A stretch of 64,000 bases of DNA. It comes from Streptomyces zhihengii. Lineage in GTDB: Bacteria; Actinomycetota; Actinomycetes; Streptomycetales; Streptomycetaceae. The stretch is from contig NZ_JAFEJA010000003.1 in NCBI RefSeq assembly GCF_016919245.1, positions 248,001-312,000 on the forward strand, in the 5' to 3' direction. How positions within the stretch are numbered: position 1 is the stretch's first letter; each line of letters begins with the position of its first letter. Position numbers and translations under genes: made by a program. Under the pieces are notes generated by a model. The model was not told where the DNA came from. It was given only the letters and a program-made list of their open reading frames with translations, and did not search any database. Positions 1 through 9,613 of the stretch are shown piece by piece.

Positions 1-1431
1 CGGGCTGGACCAGGCGATATCGACGGCACTGACGCCGTGGCGACGTTCACGGGCAGTGCACGATCCAGGGAAGATCCTGCTGGACGTGGCACTCGCGGTC
101 GCCCTGGGCGGGGACTGCCTCGCGGATGTCGGGATGCTGCGGGCCGAGCCGGCCGTGTTCGGGCCGGTGGCGTCCGACCCGACCGTCTCCCGGCTCGTCG
201 ACACCCTCGCCGCCGCCGGGCCGAAGGCCCTGTCCGCGATACGGGCCGCGCGGGCCGAAGCCCGCGAGCGCGTCTGGAGCCTGGCCAAAACCGCGGCTCC
301 TGACGCGGGCGGGCAGGTGATCGTGGACCTGGACGGGGTCCTCGTTCTGGCCCACTCCGAGAAGCAGGACGCCACCGCGACCTGGAAGAAGACCTTCGGA
401 CACCACCCCCTGATGGGGTTCGTCGACCACGGAAGCAGTGGCAGCGGGGAGCCGGTGGCCGGCCTGCTCAGGCCCGGCAACGCAGGCAGCAACACCGCCG
501 CCGACCACATCACCACCACCCAACTCGCCCTGGCCCAGCTGCCGAAGAAGTACCGGCGCGGACGCCGGACGCTGATCCGTACCGACTCAGGAGGCGGCAC
601 CCACGAGTTCGTCGCCTGGCTCGCCCAACGCGGCCGGTGGCTGTCGTACTCGGTCGGCATGACCATCACCGAGCAGATTCACCAGGCCGTCCTCAAGGCC
701 CCCGCCTCGGCCTGGACGGCGGCGACCGAGCCCGGCGGCGAGATCCGGGACGGGGCCTGGGTCGCCGAACTGTCCGGCGACTGCCTGAAGGGCTGGCCGA
801 AGGGAATGCGGCTGATCGTGCGGAAGGAACGGCCTCACCCCGGCGCCCAGTTGCGGATCACCGACGCCGACGGCCTGCGGCTCACCGCGTTCGCCACCAA
901 CACCACCGGCATCCCGATCGCCGCACTCGAACTGCGGCACCGCCGGCGAGCCCGGGCGGAGGACCGCATCCGTGCCGCTCGCGCCACCGGCCTGCGCAAC
1001 CTGCCCCTGCACGACACCAAGCAGAACCAGATCTGGCTGGAGATCGTCCAGATCGCCCTCGACCTCCTCGCCTGGATGCCCATGCTCGCCCTGACCGGCG
1101 AAACCCGCAGGTGGGAACCCCGCCGCCTGAGGCTCCGCCTCTTCTCCGCCGCCGCCCAGCTGGTCACCACCGCCCGCCGCCGGCACCTGCGGTTCGCCCG
1201 CCACTGGCCCTGGACCCACATGATCACCGACGCCCTGGCACGACTCGAAGCCCTCCCGAACCCCGGCTGACCAGCGTGTTCCCGTCCCTGCGAGCAGCAC
1301 CACCCCCGCCGGAGCCGTGGAACCCGGCGCCCACCCGACGCGACAGCCGGGCCATCAGCCTGACCACCACCAGCCCGAACAACCGAAACGGCCCGCCGAA
1401 GAAACCCACGGACCGTCACGAAAGATCGAGG
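1..1431 (+). mobile_element. IS1380-family element, copy 1 (left end outside window)
   Basis: Bases 1-1431 match 36102-37532 with no difference that I could see, and the match stops abruptly after CGAGG at 1431. The right terminal inverted repeat is therefore at about 1410-1431. The next bases are CTAG, a plausible 4-bp target duplication, but the left flank is not in the window. The element is inserted in the 3' end of the toxin gene on the other strand. Confidence 0.9.
2..1270 (+). CDS. IS1380-family transposase, 5'-truncated by window edge
   Basis: DDE transposase of the IS1380 family. The frame is already open at base 2 and ends at 1270. The visible protein is the same as residues 37 onward of the complete copy at 35995-37371. 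The acidic catalytic residues can be placed at the segments VIVDLDGVL and RTDSGGGTHE. The start codon lies left of the window. Nothing visible suggests inactivation, so the element may be mobile. Confidence 0.9.
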   Translation, partial: GLDQAISTALTPWRRSRAVHDPGKILLDVALAVALGGDCLADVGMLRAEPAVFGPVASDPTVSRLVDTLAAAGPKALSAIRAARAEARERVWSLAKTAAPDAGGQVIVDLDGVLVLAHSEKQDATATWKKTFGHHPLMGFVDHGSSGSGEPVAGLLRPGNAGSNTAADHITTTQLALAQLPKKYRRGRRTLIRTDSGGGTHEFVAWLAQRGRWLSYSVGMTITEQIHQAVLKAPASAWTAATEPGGEIRDGAWVAELSGDCLKGWPKGMRLIVRKERPHPGAQLRITDADGLRLTAFATNTTGIPIAALELRHRRRARAEDRIRAARATGLRNLPLHDTKQNQIWLEIVQIALDLLAWMPMLALTGETRRWEPRRLRLRLFSAAAQLVTTARRRHLRFARHWPWTHMITDALARLEALPNPG

Positions 1432-4400
1432 CTAGTCAGTAGTGGTTTGTCACGGCCCAGGTTTTCGCTTTCTTCGGTGAGCCAGCCCAACCCGTTCCAG
1501 CGATGCTGAGATGGATGGACTGTGATGAGTCCACTCGAAAAGGCATCCCTCCATTTCAGAGTAGGAGACAAAGGGCCTGTTTCAGTGACTGATCTCAAAA
1601 TCTCGCGTCCCAGTAAGAATGGTCCGCTGATGTCCGCAGCGTTCTGCCGTGGCGCCGCGAATCGCATTGCCTGTGCAGGGTCGTGAGGGTCGCTTAGATT
1701 AGCGAGGACCTGCCGGAGGAACGGGGAGCCGGCGGGAGCGACAATGAGATTGTTATTGAATCGGCCGCGAGAAAGCTGCCATTCGGCAACCTTTGCTAGA
1801 CTCTCTTCCTCGCTCAGCTCCGGTTTTCTGGCATCCGCGCCACCGTCTAGCGGTTTCGTGAAGTTCATCTCTCTGGCGATGGCGTCGAATTGAGAACGAT
1901 TGCGTATCTGAGGTGCGAGGAAAGGGATAGCGCTGTGCCGCATATTTATCCCGGAAGCTGGGAGTTGAACGCTTCCCGGCGTCAGGTCAACATCCAAATA
2001 CACCCCACCCACCAGGTAGAGAAGAGCGTATCGTGTGACGTCCGATGCCAACTCCCAAGCTTCTTTCTCCATGGCGTAACGGAACAGTTTGCTAGGCCTG
2101 GAAGCTACCGTGGGATCCAGTTCCAGAGTGTTGTCCTGTCTCAGTGACTCAAAGAATTCTTCGTCTACGGATCGGATCTGTATTTCTGGGGCATCCTGCA
2201 GTTCTTGATAGAAACTACTATTTGCTGCCATGGCTCCAGCGTCCGACCAGATGTTCATCTGCCATCCAGAATCCTGGATGCGCCGCTTCCAGGCTTCCAG
2301 GTTGAGCTTCGCACCTTCTCGCATCTCGCCGCCAAGCCAGATGAAGTGCATGACCCGTGCAACGGGCCGCACTCCGGCGGTGGACGAGGCGCCCTCGTTT
2401 CCCAGCACGACAGGCTGGTGATGATAAGACACCTCAACTATGGCGGTACGCCTGGCACTTGCCATCTCACTCGGATTCGAGTCCGAACTTTCGGAGTCAG
2501 AAGAAGGGGACTGTCGGCCTGCCGAATTTAGGTAAACTGCGAGGTCGCTTACGGACAATTGTGGGTCGTAGGTTCCTCTCAGATCATCGAGGCTGCGAGC
2601 AACACTTTCACGCAAAGCAGTGCTTGCCGAGGTGGCTCGCTTCAATCCGGTATTTTGGGCTCGCTGTGACCGGGAAAGAGTGGAGAATTTGGCGCCGTTG
2701 CCATATCCGGTGATGGATATGCGAGGGAGAGGAAGGCCGGCGCGGGCGTTTCGGTATGCTTGCAGTACGACTATCTTTGCCAATTCATCGAGCTTGGCTT
2801 TTTCTGTACCGCCAATCTCCTTGCTGTTCTCCTCGAAAGAAACTTTCACTTCCAGGCGTCGGGTTCTAGTCGACTGGAGGAGGGGGCCCTTGTCGTTCGA
2901 GCCTGCGGGTGCCGGAGTGGCAGGGCCCAACTGGTCGAAGCGCCCCGATCCGGTGGCCGCCTCTGGTGCTGACACAGTCGTCAGCTTCCGGAGTGCCCTA
3001 TGTCGTTCGGCCATGCCGTCTTCCACTGCCGTATGGGGATCGAGATGTCGATCTCCATCAGTAGTCCAAGAGCCCGTCACGCCTAGTCCCGTGCTGATGG
3101 GTGACGGTCGCCTGGCATCGTCGACAGCATGCTTTCCCCCTCCACGAAGGCGGTTGCGTTGCGTTGTGTGGGCTTGGGCGAGAAGACGGGAGAGCTCGAG
3201 AGCGGCTCCGGCTCCGTTGCGGTGGTACTCCGCGGCTACGAGTGCGGTGACGCCTTCGCGCAGCGTGTGGCGGCGAGTTCCGCGCAGGACTGATGGGTCG
3301 TGGAGGTTGTGCTGGGAACGGATCAGATTCTCGGCTTGGTGCACGATTCGTTCCCGCTGTGCTTCGGAAAGCGACTGTGCGGCGAGGTAGGCCATGGCGC
3401 CGTCGACCAGGGGTGGGTGCGATTCTCCGGAGCCTATCGAGCGCTGTGTAGTGAGTGCCTGTTCGAGAGCGCCCACCATGCGCACCAGCACCGCGGGGAG
3501 GACTGCCGGCATGTCCCGGGCCACGCGTTCGGCATTGCGTACGCCCAACATCGTGGTCGCGAGATCCGCGATCCCTGCCGACAACCCAGCAATTTCCTGT
3601 GGTCTGCCGTCTGCTGCCCTTTCGGCCCGTTGCTCAGTCTGGTGCCTGATGACTGCGGCGACTAGCCGCCGTGCACGGTCCACCATCATCGCGGAAGGCT
3701 GGCGCACACCGAACCATTCGCCCGCTAGAGAGTTGGTGTCGAACGCCGTCCCATCAACCCGTGAGAAGTGAGAAGCCGCGGAGCTCCCTGACTTGCTAGA
3801 GGGGACTTGCCCTGACACAACAGCCGGAACCATCGCCGAAGCATCTGCGCTAACCAGGCTGAGCGGCTTTGGTTGCCCGAAAGCATCATCTGTAAGTTGT
3901 TTCGCAACATTTGATGTGAATGTGCCTTGCGCATGGATAAGCCCGGAAAGCCGCAGCGCGACTTGATCGCCAATTGACTCGGTCTGACCATCCGACCGCG
4001 GGGTTGGTGCGTGAGCCTGTCCGAGCGCCGTCGACGCCTGATGCGGCGCGCTGGCAATTGGTGAGATTTCAGCGTCGTAGCTGCGGGAGGGGGTGGGAAC
4101 TTCTTGCGGTGCAGCCTGAGCCGTACGGGGCATGGTGGGCACCCCGCCTGACTCCATCGGCGTTGTCGCTGAATGAACCACCTGCCCCTGCGCGTAGCCA
4201 GTGTCCGGTGCGGCAAAGCTTGTTCTGGACATGCCTACGGGCTGTTGCATCCAGGTCGGTATCGCAGGCGACATATCCGAAGCGTGCAGCCCATCCGGGG
4301 GCGGTGAGGCCAGGGCATGCCCGGCGGGACTGTGTACGGAGGCGCGGTCGCCTGCCGCTTCGGACAGCCTCCACCCCTGCCGGTCACTCTCCTGTGAGTC

Positions 4401-6050
4401 CGTTGTTTGAACATCTGCCAGAGCAACTCCAACGGGAGCTGCATCTTGCCAAGTCTTCATCGTGGCTGGCAACTTGGCCGCATCAGCAGGGTCGGGTGGG
4501 GACAGTGCAGGGTCGCCCTGTGCAGTACCCACTCGGGGACTTGCTCCGCTGCTCGATAGGTGTGGAGTGGCCGGCGCATAGAGGGGCCTCGAAGCTGCTG
4601 GGGTGTTCGTCGTCGGGTCCGCGGGATTCTGGGACGCAGCCCGGTTCGACACCGTTTCAGCGGCAGATCCCATGCCCGGCACACCTCGGGCGGAAGACTC
4701 CACATCGGTACCGACCGCACTCAGCGTTAGCCGTTCTTCCCGTGCCCGAGGCCCCGGGGTCGGTGCTGTCTGATCTGTGGTGCCTGGCGCGCGGTGATCG
4801 ATGTCGGCGTCGGAGGTTGGCACCGCACGCGGAGTCGATGCGGTCCCGCCTGTTGCGGCGCCTGGCACACCAGGGGGCGCTATGTCCGCGCTAGGCCTCA
4901 TAGTGCCGGTGCTTGCCTGCGTGGCGGATCCGGCAGCTGAGGTTGTGCCGACATCGGTGCCGACGACGGTCGTACTGGCCTGGCCCGCGGATACATCCAG
5001 GCCCTGTATGTCATTCGTCCCAGTGACGCTGAAATTGCCGAGCGCAGCGCCCTTGGTATGAGTCGCCACGTGATGGTAGGCGAACGCGGCGGCGACGACG
5101 CCGGCGGTGAGGACGCCTTCGGTGACACCGCTGATCCCGGCGCCGTAGAACGTGGACGCCTCGACCTTCCACCGGCCGTCGAACAGACCGTTGGTCACGA
5201 ACTCCGCACCGGCTTCCGCGGCCCCCTCGGCCACGAACGCACCCGCACCCGCACCCACCGCCCGCACCCCGTTGCCGGCCGTGAACACCCCCCGCGGCGC
5301 AACCTTCACCGCCACGTCCCCCGACACATCCTTCACCAACGGCCGCCCCAACCGGCCCGTCAACGCCTTCCCGACCGTCCCCGACAACACCCCGTGGAAC
5401 GCACCCGCCAAACCACCCACCACAGCCGACCGGGCAATATCCCCCAGATCGAACCCCTTCGGACGACGCCCCTCAGGCCCCGCCACCATCAACGCCAGAC
5501 GCACCGCAAACGTCTGGAACGCCTCCTCGAACGCCTCACTCAACGACGGCATCAACCGCGTCCGACTCAACAACGCATCCAGCACCGTCAACAAAAACAC
5601 CCGCGACCGCAGCATCGCCACCGCCTGCTGCCCCGCCGACAAACCCCCCGAGAAGAACGCCATCGCCGCCAACACCGCCAGCTCGATCAACAACCGAACC
5701 AGCTCAGCGACCAACTGCCACTTCGACTCCGTAACATTCATCGACGTCCGGACCCGACCATCAGCAATCCGGTCCAACTGCCCCGCAAACTCCCCCAAAG
5801 CATTACGGCCGCCATCATTCACCAACAACCGCATAGCCCGCACATACGCCGCACCCGCCTCCCCCGGCAACGCACGACCAATCCCACCAACCGAGCCCTC
5901 AATCGTCCCCGACAGATCCCGCGCCCGCCTCGCCAGACGAACATAGGGATCATGACTCGCATAGCCACGATCCTCGTCCGCCTCAAGAAACCGCTCACCG
6001 GTCAGGACAAAGATCAGCCGCTGCAAATCCTCAGAGGGCTCAATCGCCAT
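1416..6050 (-). CDS. Polymorphic toxin: type VII-type N-terminus with C-terminal clostridial-toxin-like glycosyltransferase domain
   Basis: Very large (1544-codon) secreted-toxin-like protein. Residues 1-105 resemble the helical WXG100/CpnT-type N-terminal region of actinobacterial type VII substrates. Residues 112-225 hold several hydrophobic helices. Residues 335-720 are a low-complexity Ser/Thr/Pro/Ala/Gln-rich linker. Residues 1064-1210 look like an OmpA-type segment (ISITGYGNG). Residues 1233-1540 look like a glycosyltransferase: FIWLGG at 1236-1241, then SDVTRY and GGVYLDVDLTPG with the DVD metal/UDP-sugar motif at 1353-1355. This layout parallels the SDILR...GGVYLDVD core of TcdA/TcdB. 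ATG 6050 is the only start, because an in-frame TGA lies two codons upstream; the ribosome site is weak. The last codons (LDLS, stop) come from the inserted IS1380 end, so the native C-terminus and any immunity gene are displaced. The target (probably a protein of a competitor or host cell) is inference. Confidence 0.82.
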   Translation of the reverse strand: MAIEPSEDLQRLIFVLTGERFLEADEDRGYASHDPYVRLARRARDLSGTIEGSVGGIGRALPGEAGAAYVRAMRLLVNDGGRNALGEFAGQLDRIADGRVRTSMNVTESKWQLVAELVRLLIELAVLAAMAFFSGGLSAGQQAVAMLRSRVFLLTVLDALLSRTRLMPSLSEAFEEAFQTFAVRLALMVAGPEGRRPKGFDLGDIARSAVVGGLAGAFHGVLSGTVGKALTGRLGRPLVKDVSGDVAVKVAPRGVFTAGNGVRAVGAGAGAFVAEGAAEAGAEFVTNGLFDGRWKVEASTFYGAGISGVTEGVLTAGVVAAAFAYHHVATHTKGAALGNFSVTGTNDIQGLDVSAGQASTTVVGTDVGTTSAAGSATQASTGTMRPSADIAPPGVPGAATGGTASTPRAVPTSDADIDHRAPGTTDQTAPTPGPRAREERLTLSAVGTDVESSARGVPGMGSAAETVSNRAASQNPADPTTNTPAASRPLYAPATPHLSSSGASPRVGTAQGDPALSPPDPADAAKLPATMKTWQDAAPVGVALADVQTTDSQESDRQGWRLSEAAGDRASVHSPAGHALASPPPDGLHASDMSPAIPTWMQQPVGMSRTSFAAPDTGYAQGQVVHSATTPMESGGVPTMPRTAQAAPQEVPTPSRSYDAEISPIASAPHQASTALGQAHAPTPRSDGQTESIGDQVALRLSGLIHAQGTFTSNVAKQLTDDAFGQPKPLSLVSADASAMVPAVVSGQVPSSKSGSSAASHFSRVDGTAFDTNSLAGEWFGVRQPSAMMVDRARRLVAAVIRHQTEQRAERAADGRPQEIAGLSAGIADLATTMLGVRNAERVARDMPAVLPAVLVRMVGALEQALTTQRSIGSGESHPPLVDGAMAYLAAQSLSEAQRERIVHQAENLIRSQHNLHDPSVLRGTRRHTLREGVTALVAAEYHRNGAGAALELSRLLAQAHTTQRNRLRGGGKHAVDDARRPSPISTGLGVTGSWTTDGDRHLDPHTAVEDGMAERHRALRKLTTVSAPEAATGSGRFDQLGPATPAPAGSNDKGPLLQSTRTRRLEVKVSFEENSKEIGGTEKAKLDELAKIVVLQAYRNARAGLPLPRISITGYGNGAKFSTLSRSQRAQNTGLKRATSASTALRESVARSLDDLRGTYDPQLSVSDLAVYLNSAGRQSPSSDSESSDSNPSEMASARRTAIVEVSYHHQPVVLGNEGASSTAGVRPVARVMHFIWLGGEMREGAKLNLEAWKRRIQDSGWQMNIWSDAGAMAANSSFYQELQDAPEIQIRSVDEEFFESLRQDNTLELDPTVASRPSKLFRYAMEKEAWELASDVTRYALLYLVGGVYLDVDLTPGSVQLPASGINMRHSAIPFLAPQIRNRSQFDAIAREMNFTKPLDGGADARKPELSEEESLAKVAEWQLSRGRFNNNLIVAPAGSPFLRQVLANLSDPHDPAQAMRFAAPRQNAADISGPFLLGREILRSVTETGPLSPTLKWRDAFSSGLITVHPSQHRWNGLGWLTEESENLGRDKPLLTSLDLS

Positions 6051-6203
6051 ACACGCTCAGCGCCTTGCTCATGTTCACTGTTGAATCCGTACTAGTTGAG
6101 AGTGCTTCAAGGGCTGGCCTTTCTCCATCTGCCGCCGACGTGCACTCCCCGGCCTGTTGCCTGCCCGCCTACCAGGCCTGCTTCCAGGCTCGTCCGTCCC
6201 GGA

Positions 6204-6230
6204 GCGGGAAGTGATGCTCCTACTTCCCGC
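6204..6230 (-). terminator. Hairpin between CHRD gene and toxin gene
   Basis: Perfect 9-bp inverted repeat GCGGGAAGT / ACTTCCCGC with a 9-base loop. It lies just downstream of the CHRD gene on the minus strand and upstream of the toxin gene. A terminator for the CHRD transcript is the simplest reading. There is no strong T run. Confidence 0.5.
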
Positions 6231-6266
6231 CCCTGTTTGACGTATATTCCGCAACGTTAGTGCTGA

Positions 6267-7229
6267 CTAGTTGAAGAACTGGCCACGCACAGCTCCGTCG
6301 GGAAATTCTGAGGTGTGAATGTTGGAGTAGTAGTTCTGCGGGTTCTGTCGAACGCGCTTCACCACATCAGGGTTCTGCCCTTCGAGTCGTCCTGAGATCG
6401 CAAAGATTCCCTCCGGGACCGGCCTATTGAGCAGATCGAAGACCACATCGCCGTTCTCGCCGAATCGACCCTTGTGGATGTGCCCCTTCGAGGGGCTCTG
6501 GATATTTACCCAAGCCAGAGAGTAGTCCACAGAAGTACCCCTAGGGCGAAGGAAAGAGACTGCAAATCCATCTGGGTCACCGACCTTCGAAGTCTCGTCC
6601 TTCGGGACCTCTTGTGATCCGCTCGAGAACGCTCGCAGGCTTCCCCCCTTGATGACCTCCAGTGGGTTTACGTTGCGCGCAAGAGGCTTGAGCTGGCCGC
6701 GTACAGCACCGCCGGGAAACTCCTTGCTGTGAAGATTCACATAGAAACTAGAGGCATTCGTGCGAATGCTCTGTGCAAGCGCAGGGTCCGTCACGCTGAC
6801 TTGGCCGGCCGCGGAGTGGACTGTGTCGGGCATCTCCGTGCCGAAGAGAGGAACCCTGACCTCACCATTCCGGCCCGCTGCCCCTTCGTGAATGTGGCCA
6901 AGGCTAGGTGTGAAGCCCTTCCAGCGCAGTGCGAACGTGACACGGTCACCCTTCACCTTGACGAGCGCTGCCGCCCTTGCGTCAGGGTCATTTACGGCCG
7001 GGCCTCCCGGGACAGGCACCTCGTTCGCTCCAGAAAGATCCGCCGCGAAGGAGAGTGCCCGTCCACTTGAGTCCACGGCACCAGCCGCACCGGCGCCTGC
7101 CGAGCCGTGCTGATGGGCATGGCCGGAGCCGGTGGGGCCATGCGTGGCCATGGCGGTGCCTGTCGATACGACCGCCGCGAGACCGACTGACATCGCCGTG
7201 ACTGCAACGGTAAGTGTTCGCTTCTGCAT
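6267..7229 (-). CDS. Secreted protein with two CHRD domains
   Basis: 320-residue exported protein. The start MQKRTLTVAVTAMSVGLAAV gives a classical signal peptide ending near ATA-MATHG, and AAGGA lies at a good distance upstream. A longer reading from 7376 has no comparable ribosome site. Two CHRD (chordin-type) repeats follow, about residues 55-165 and 185-320. Each carries the pattern GHIHEGAAGRNGEV or GHIHKGRFGENGDV and ends in FPGGAVRGQL or FPDGAVRGQF. The function of bacterial CHRD proteins is not established. The gene is divergent from the lipoprotein gene at 7404, and both sit behind similar ECF-type promoters, suggesting a common cell-envelope regulon. Confidence 0.88.
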   Translation of the reverse strand: MQKRTLTVAVTAMSVGLAAVVSTGTAMATHGPTGSGHAHQHGSAGAGAAGAVDSSGRALSFAADLSGANEVPVPGGPAVNDPDARAAALVKVKGDRVTFALRWKGFTPSLGHIHEGAAGRNGEVRVPLFGTEMPDTVHSAAGQVSVTDPALAQSIRTNASSFYVNLHSKEFPGGAVRGQLKPLARNVNPLEVIKGGSLRAFSSGSQEVPKDETSKVGDPDGFAVSFLRPRGTSVDYSLAWVNIQSPSKGHIHKGRFGENGDVVFDLLNRPVPEGIFAISGRLEGQNPDVVKRVRQNPQNYYSNIHTSEFPDGAVRGQFFN

Positions 7230-7280
7230 GGCTTGGCATCCTTCTGTCTGGCCCGGCCGTGTGGCAGGGGCTCGCCGAGG

Positions 7281-7310
7281 GGTACGGGGGAGACAGAGTC
7301 GATAGTTCAA
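7281..7310 (-). promoter_or_regulatory. ECF-sigma-type promoter for CHRD gene
   Basis: On the minus strand, TTGAAC (7310-7305) is followed after 18 bases by CGTACC (7286-7281), 52 bases before the ATG at 7229. GAAC plus CGTA at this spacing is the usual shape of ECF-sigma promoters. The same pattern occurs before four other genes in the window. Confidence 0.55.
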
Positions 7311-7332
7311 GCTTGGTCTTCTTTTTCTGAGG

Positions 7333-7360
7333 TGAACCTTGGCGGGGTCGCAGGCGTAGT
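7333..7360 (+). promoter_or_regulatory. ECF-sigma-type promoter for lipoprotein gene
   Basis: TGAAC (7333-7337), 17 bases, then CGTAGT (7355-7360), about 44 bases before the ATG at 7404. It lies back to back with the promoter of the divergent CHRD gene. Confidence 0.5.
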
Positions 7361-7403
7361 AGGTAGCGAAACCCATGCCCGCCAGACCTACTGAGGACTT
7401 ATC

Positions 7404-7913
7404 ATGAAGGCATTTCCCATAACGCGTCGCGGAGTGATGCGCGTCTCTCTCCCGCTAGGTTCAGCGGCGCTCCTGTTTCTCAGCGCCTGCACTTCTCCTT
7501 CAGAGCCAAACAAGGCCGAGCCGGCTACTGCCTCCGCGCCAGCAACGGCGACCGTGACAGTGCAAGTAGCTGACTCGCCGGTGGGGCAGATCCTCGTTGA
7601 TGGGTCAGGCCGAGCGCTGTACGGATTTACGAAGGACGAACCCGAGAGCCAAAGCGCCTGCGATGCCGACTGTATCGCTGTCTGGCCAGCACTCACGTCG
7701 AGTGCAGACGTCGCGGCGGGGAACGGTCTGGATGCAGCCAAGCTCGGCGAGATCAAGTTTACGGAGGGAGCTGAGCAGGTCACGTATGGCGACTGGCCCC
7801 TCTATTACTATGTGGGAGACACATCGCCGGGTGATGTTAACGGGCAAGGCCTCGATGATGAGTGGTTCGTCATCGGGGTGGACGGGAAACTGATCAAGCA
7901 GATGCCGAACTAG
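7404..7913 (+). CDS. Lipoprotein with secreted-repeat (COG4315/PF03640-type) domain
   Basis: 169-residue lipoprotein. An Arg-containing N-terminus and hydrophobic stretch lead to a lipobox LSAC with the lipidated Cys at residue 29. After an Ala/Thr-rich linker come two copies of the short repeat typical of this family: GRALYGFTKDEP with SACDADCIAVWPAL (about residues 70-98), and VTYGDWPLYYYVGDTSPGDVNGQG (about 128-152). The family is found on actinobacterial cell surfaces; its biochemical role is not settled. GAGGA precedes the ATG. It is divergently paired with the CHRD gene, which supports co-regulation. Confidence 0.88.
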   Translation: MKAFPITRRGVMRVSLPLGSAALLFLSACTSPSEPNKAEPATASAPATATVTVQVADSPVGQILVDGSGRALYGFTKDEPESQSACDADCIAVWPALTSSADVAAGNGLDAAKLGEIKFTEGAEQVTYGDWPLYYYVGDTSPGDVNGQGLDDEWFVIGVDGKLIKQMPN

Positions 7914-8690
7914 AGTCTGCTTCGCATCCACTTCCCGTGGCTTCCATTAGTCCCCAAGACGGCCAAATTCTGGCGCAGCGTCGATCGCCTTGACTTACGT
8001 AGGTGATCTTGGTCTGCCGTGATCCGCGCCATTGCACGTGTGATCACGGCGTCCGAGTCGTCAGGAAGGGAGCTGGTGGCTGGCGTTGCTCCGCTGCCAG
8101 TTCAGCCGGGCGCGTGCGCTGCGGCGTGATAACGCCGTCTGCTCGGCGAGGGGCCGCTGTCGGGGACAAACGCGCTGGAGGGCTCGGTGTTGTTGGTGGC
8201 CGCACACGTGCCTATCACGCGACGCCATGTCAGTTCGCACCGCTCTTTGGTGTCTGGAAGGGCCAGCCACCTCGTCAAGGCAGCTCAGCCTTCTTCTCGC
8301 ATTGCGGCTCCGGAAGCAGCTTCGCAAGGCCACCGTGCCCATCGGGCGGCACCGAGGTTCCCGCCCCGCGACTACGCGATGACGGAGTGATCGATCCAGG
8401 AGTTGCCGGTACGGGGCGAATGACCATGTGGTCGTGGGGTAAACGATCACCCGATCGGTGGTCGTGGTTGCTGCCCGTTGCCACTGCTGGAATGGCATGG
8501 GAACGAGCCGAGGCGAAGGCCGTTGTAGGGAGGGCTACAGTGATCGCCGTCGTGAACTCCCGAGGCAGCGGGCGTCCCACGCAGCCTCGATCCTAGGCAG
8601 GGCAAACTGCTTGCCTGGAAGGCAGACCACATTCGACAGCTGACCGGTGTCGTTGGTCGTGTGTGGTGGGGGTTGAAGCACGCAGGTTGA
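7914..8690. other. No recognisable gene
   Basis: Several overlapping reading frames exist on both strands, as expected at this base composition. None has a good ribosome site, codon pattern or recognisable motif. Confidence 0.5.
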
Positions 8691-8693
8691 TCA

Positions 8694-9311
8694 TGGCGGA
8701 GCCTCGCGTCACGAGGCTTTCGACGCCCTCATTCGCTGATCCGTGTGGCAGAGTTAGGGCAGATTGGCAGGCCGAAGAGATGGCGCGCTGGCTGATCGTC
8801 CGCGTCGTCGGGCTGTGGGCGCGGGTGCGAGGCACAAGCCGGTCGTCGTCGACCAGCTGCTGGCCACCCTGGTCTCGATTTGGCACGTTGTCACTCACGA
8901 CGCCCTTGCCAGCTGGTTCGGTGTCGATCGCTCCACGATCACTCGCGGGGCTGGCGAGATCAGGCCTTTCCTGGCCGACCGAGGCTGCCGCATCGAGGGC
9001 GGCCTGCGTCTGCGAACGCTTGCTGACGTCATCGCGCATCGCGGCACCACTGGCCAGACAGCCCTGATGGACGCTAGCGACATCCGGGTCCGCCGGCCAT
9101 CAGCACGCCGCGGCGGACACAGCCGTTTCATCTCCGGCAAGAGCTGCATCAACGCGATGGAAGCCCGCGTCTTCACCGACGAACGCGGACGCCTTCTGTT
9201 CTGCGGCGAGGTACGAGCGGGATCGGTTGCAGACATCACCCGAGTCCGGGATGCCGACCTGGCCGATCTTCTCGCCGCCTCGGGCTACCAGGGCCTGGCA
9301 GCACAGATCTA
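8694..9311 (+). pseudogene. IS5-type transposase remnant
   Basis: Degenerate DDE transposase. From about 8815 the frame reads ATLVSIWHVVTHDALASWF, then VDRSTITRGAGEIRPFLADRG (helix-turn-helix), LRLRTLADVIAH, MDASDIRVRRP (first catalytic Asp), SGKSCINAMEARV and SGYQGLAAQ. This order is that of the IS5-like transposases with a HARBI-type N-terminal helix-turn-helix. The reading frame changes near 8810, and the C-terminal part with the last catalytic residues is missing. The sequence is cut at about 9311 where a different remnant begins on the opposite strand. Confidence 0.75.
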
Positions 9312-9602
9312 CGGCTTTTCGTGGCTATCGTCGCGGATCTCTCCCCCCCCGGACCCGCAGGCGGTTGAAGCAGCGCAGAGAGCAGATACACGCTTAAGAA
9401 CCAAGCGTCGAGCGCCGAAGTCTAGGCCGTGCTCATTGTCCCGGCGGGCTATGACCGGCTTGACAGGGAGGCGCCGGCCGAGGCGGCGACACTCATGATC
9501 GTAGTCGCGGTCACCAAGCACCGCGTCCTGCTGAAGCCGAGGTCGTCCCTGCTTGCCCCGCACCGGCGGCACAACTCGTAGGAGCGTTCCCAGTTGGTTG
9601 AC
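9309..9602 (-). pseudogene. IS5-family transposase C-terminal remnant
   Basis: Minus-strand fragment equivalent to the last third of a common Streptomyces IS5-type transposase: VNQLGTLL, PPVRGKQGRPR, LGDRDYDHE, VKPVIARR and the final EIRDDSHE segment. The N-terminal two thirds are absent. It abuts the alpha/beta hydrolase gene at 9614. Confidence 0.7.
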
Positions 9603-9613
9603 GGCCGTCCACT

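Noticed and set aside
8003..8596. 197-codon plus-strand gene
   Set aside because: No motif or ribosome site, and competing frames of equal length on both strands.
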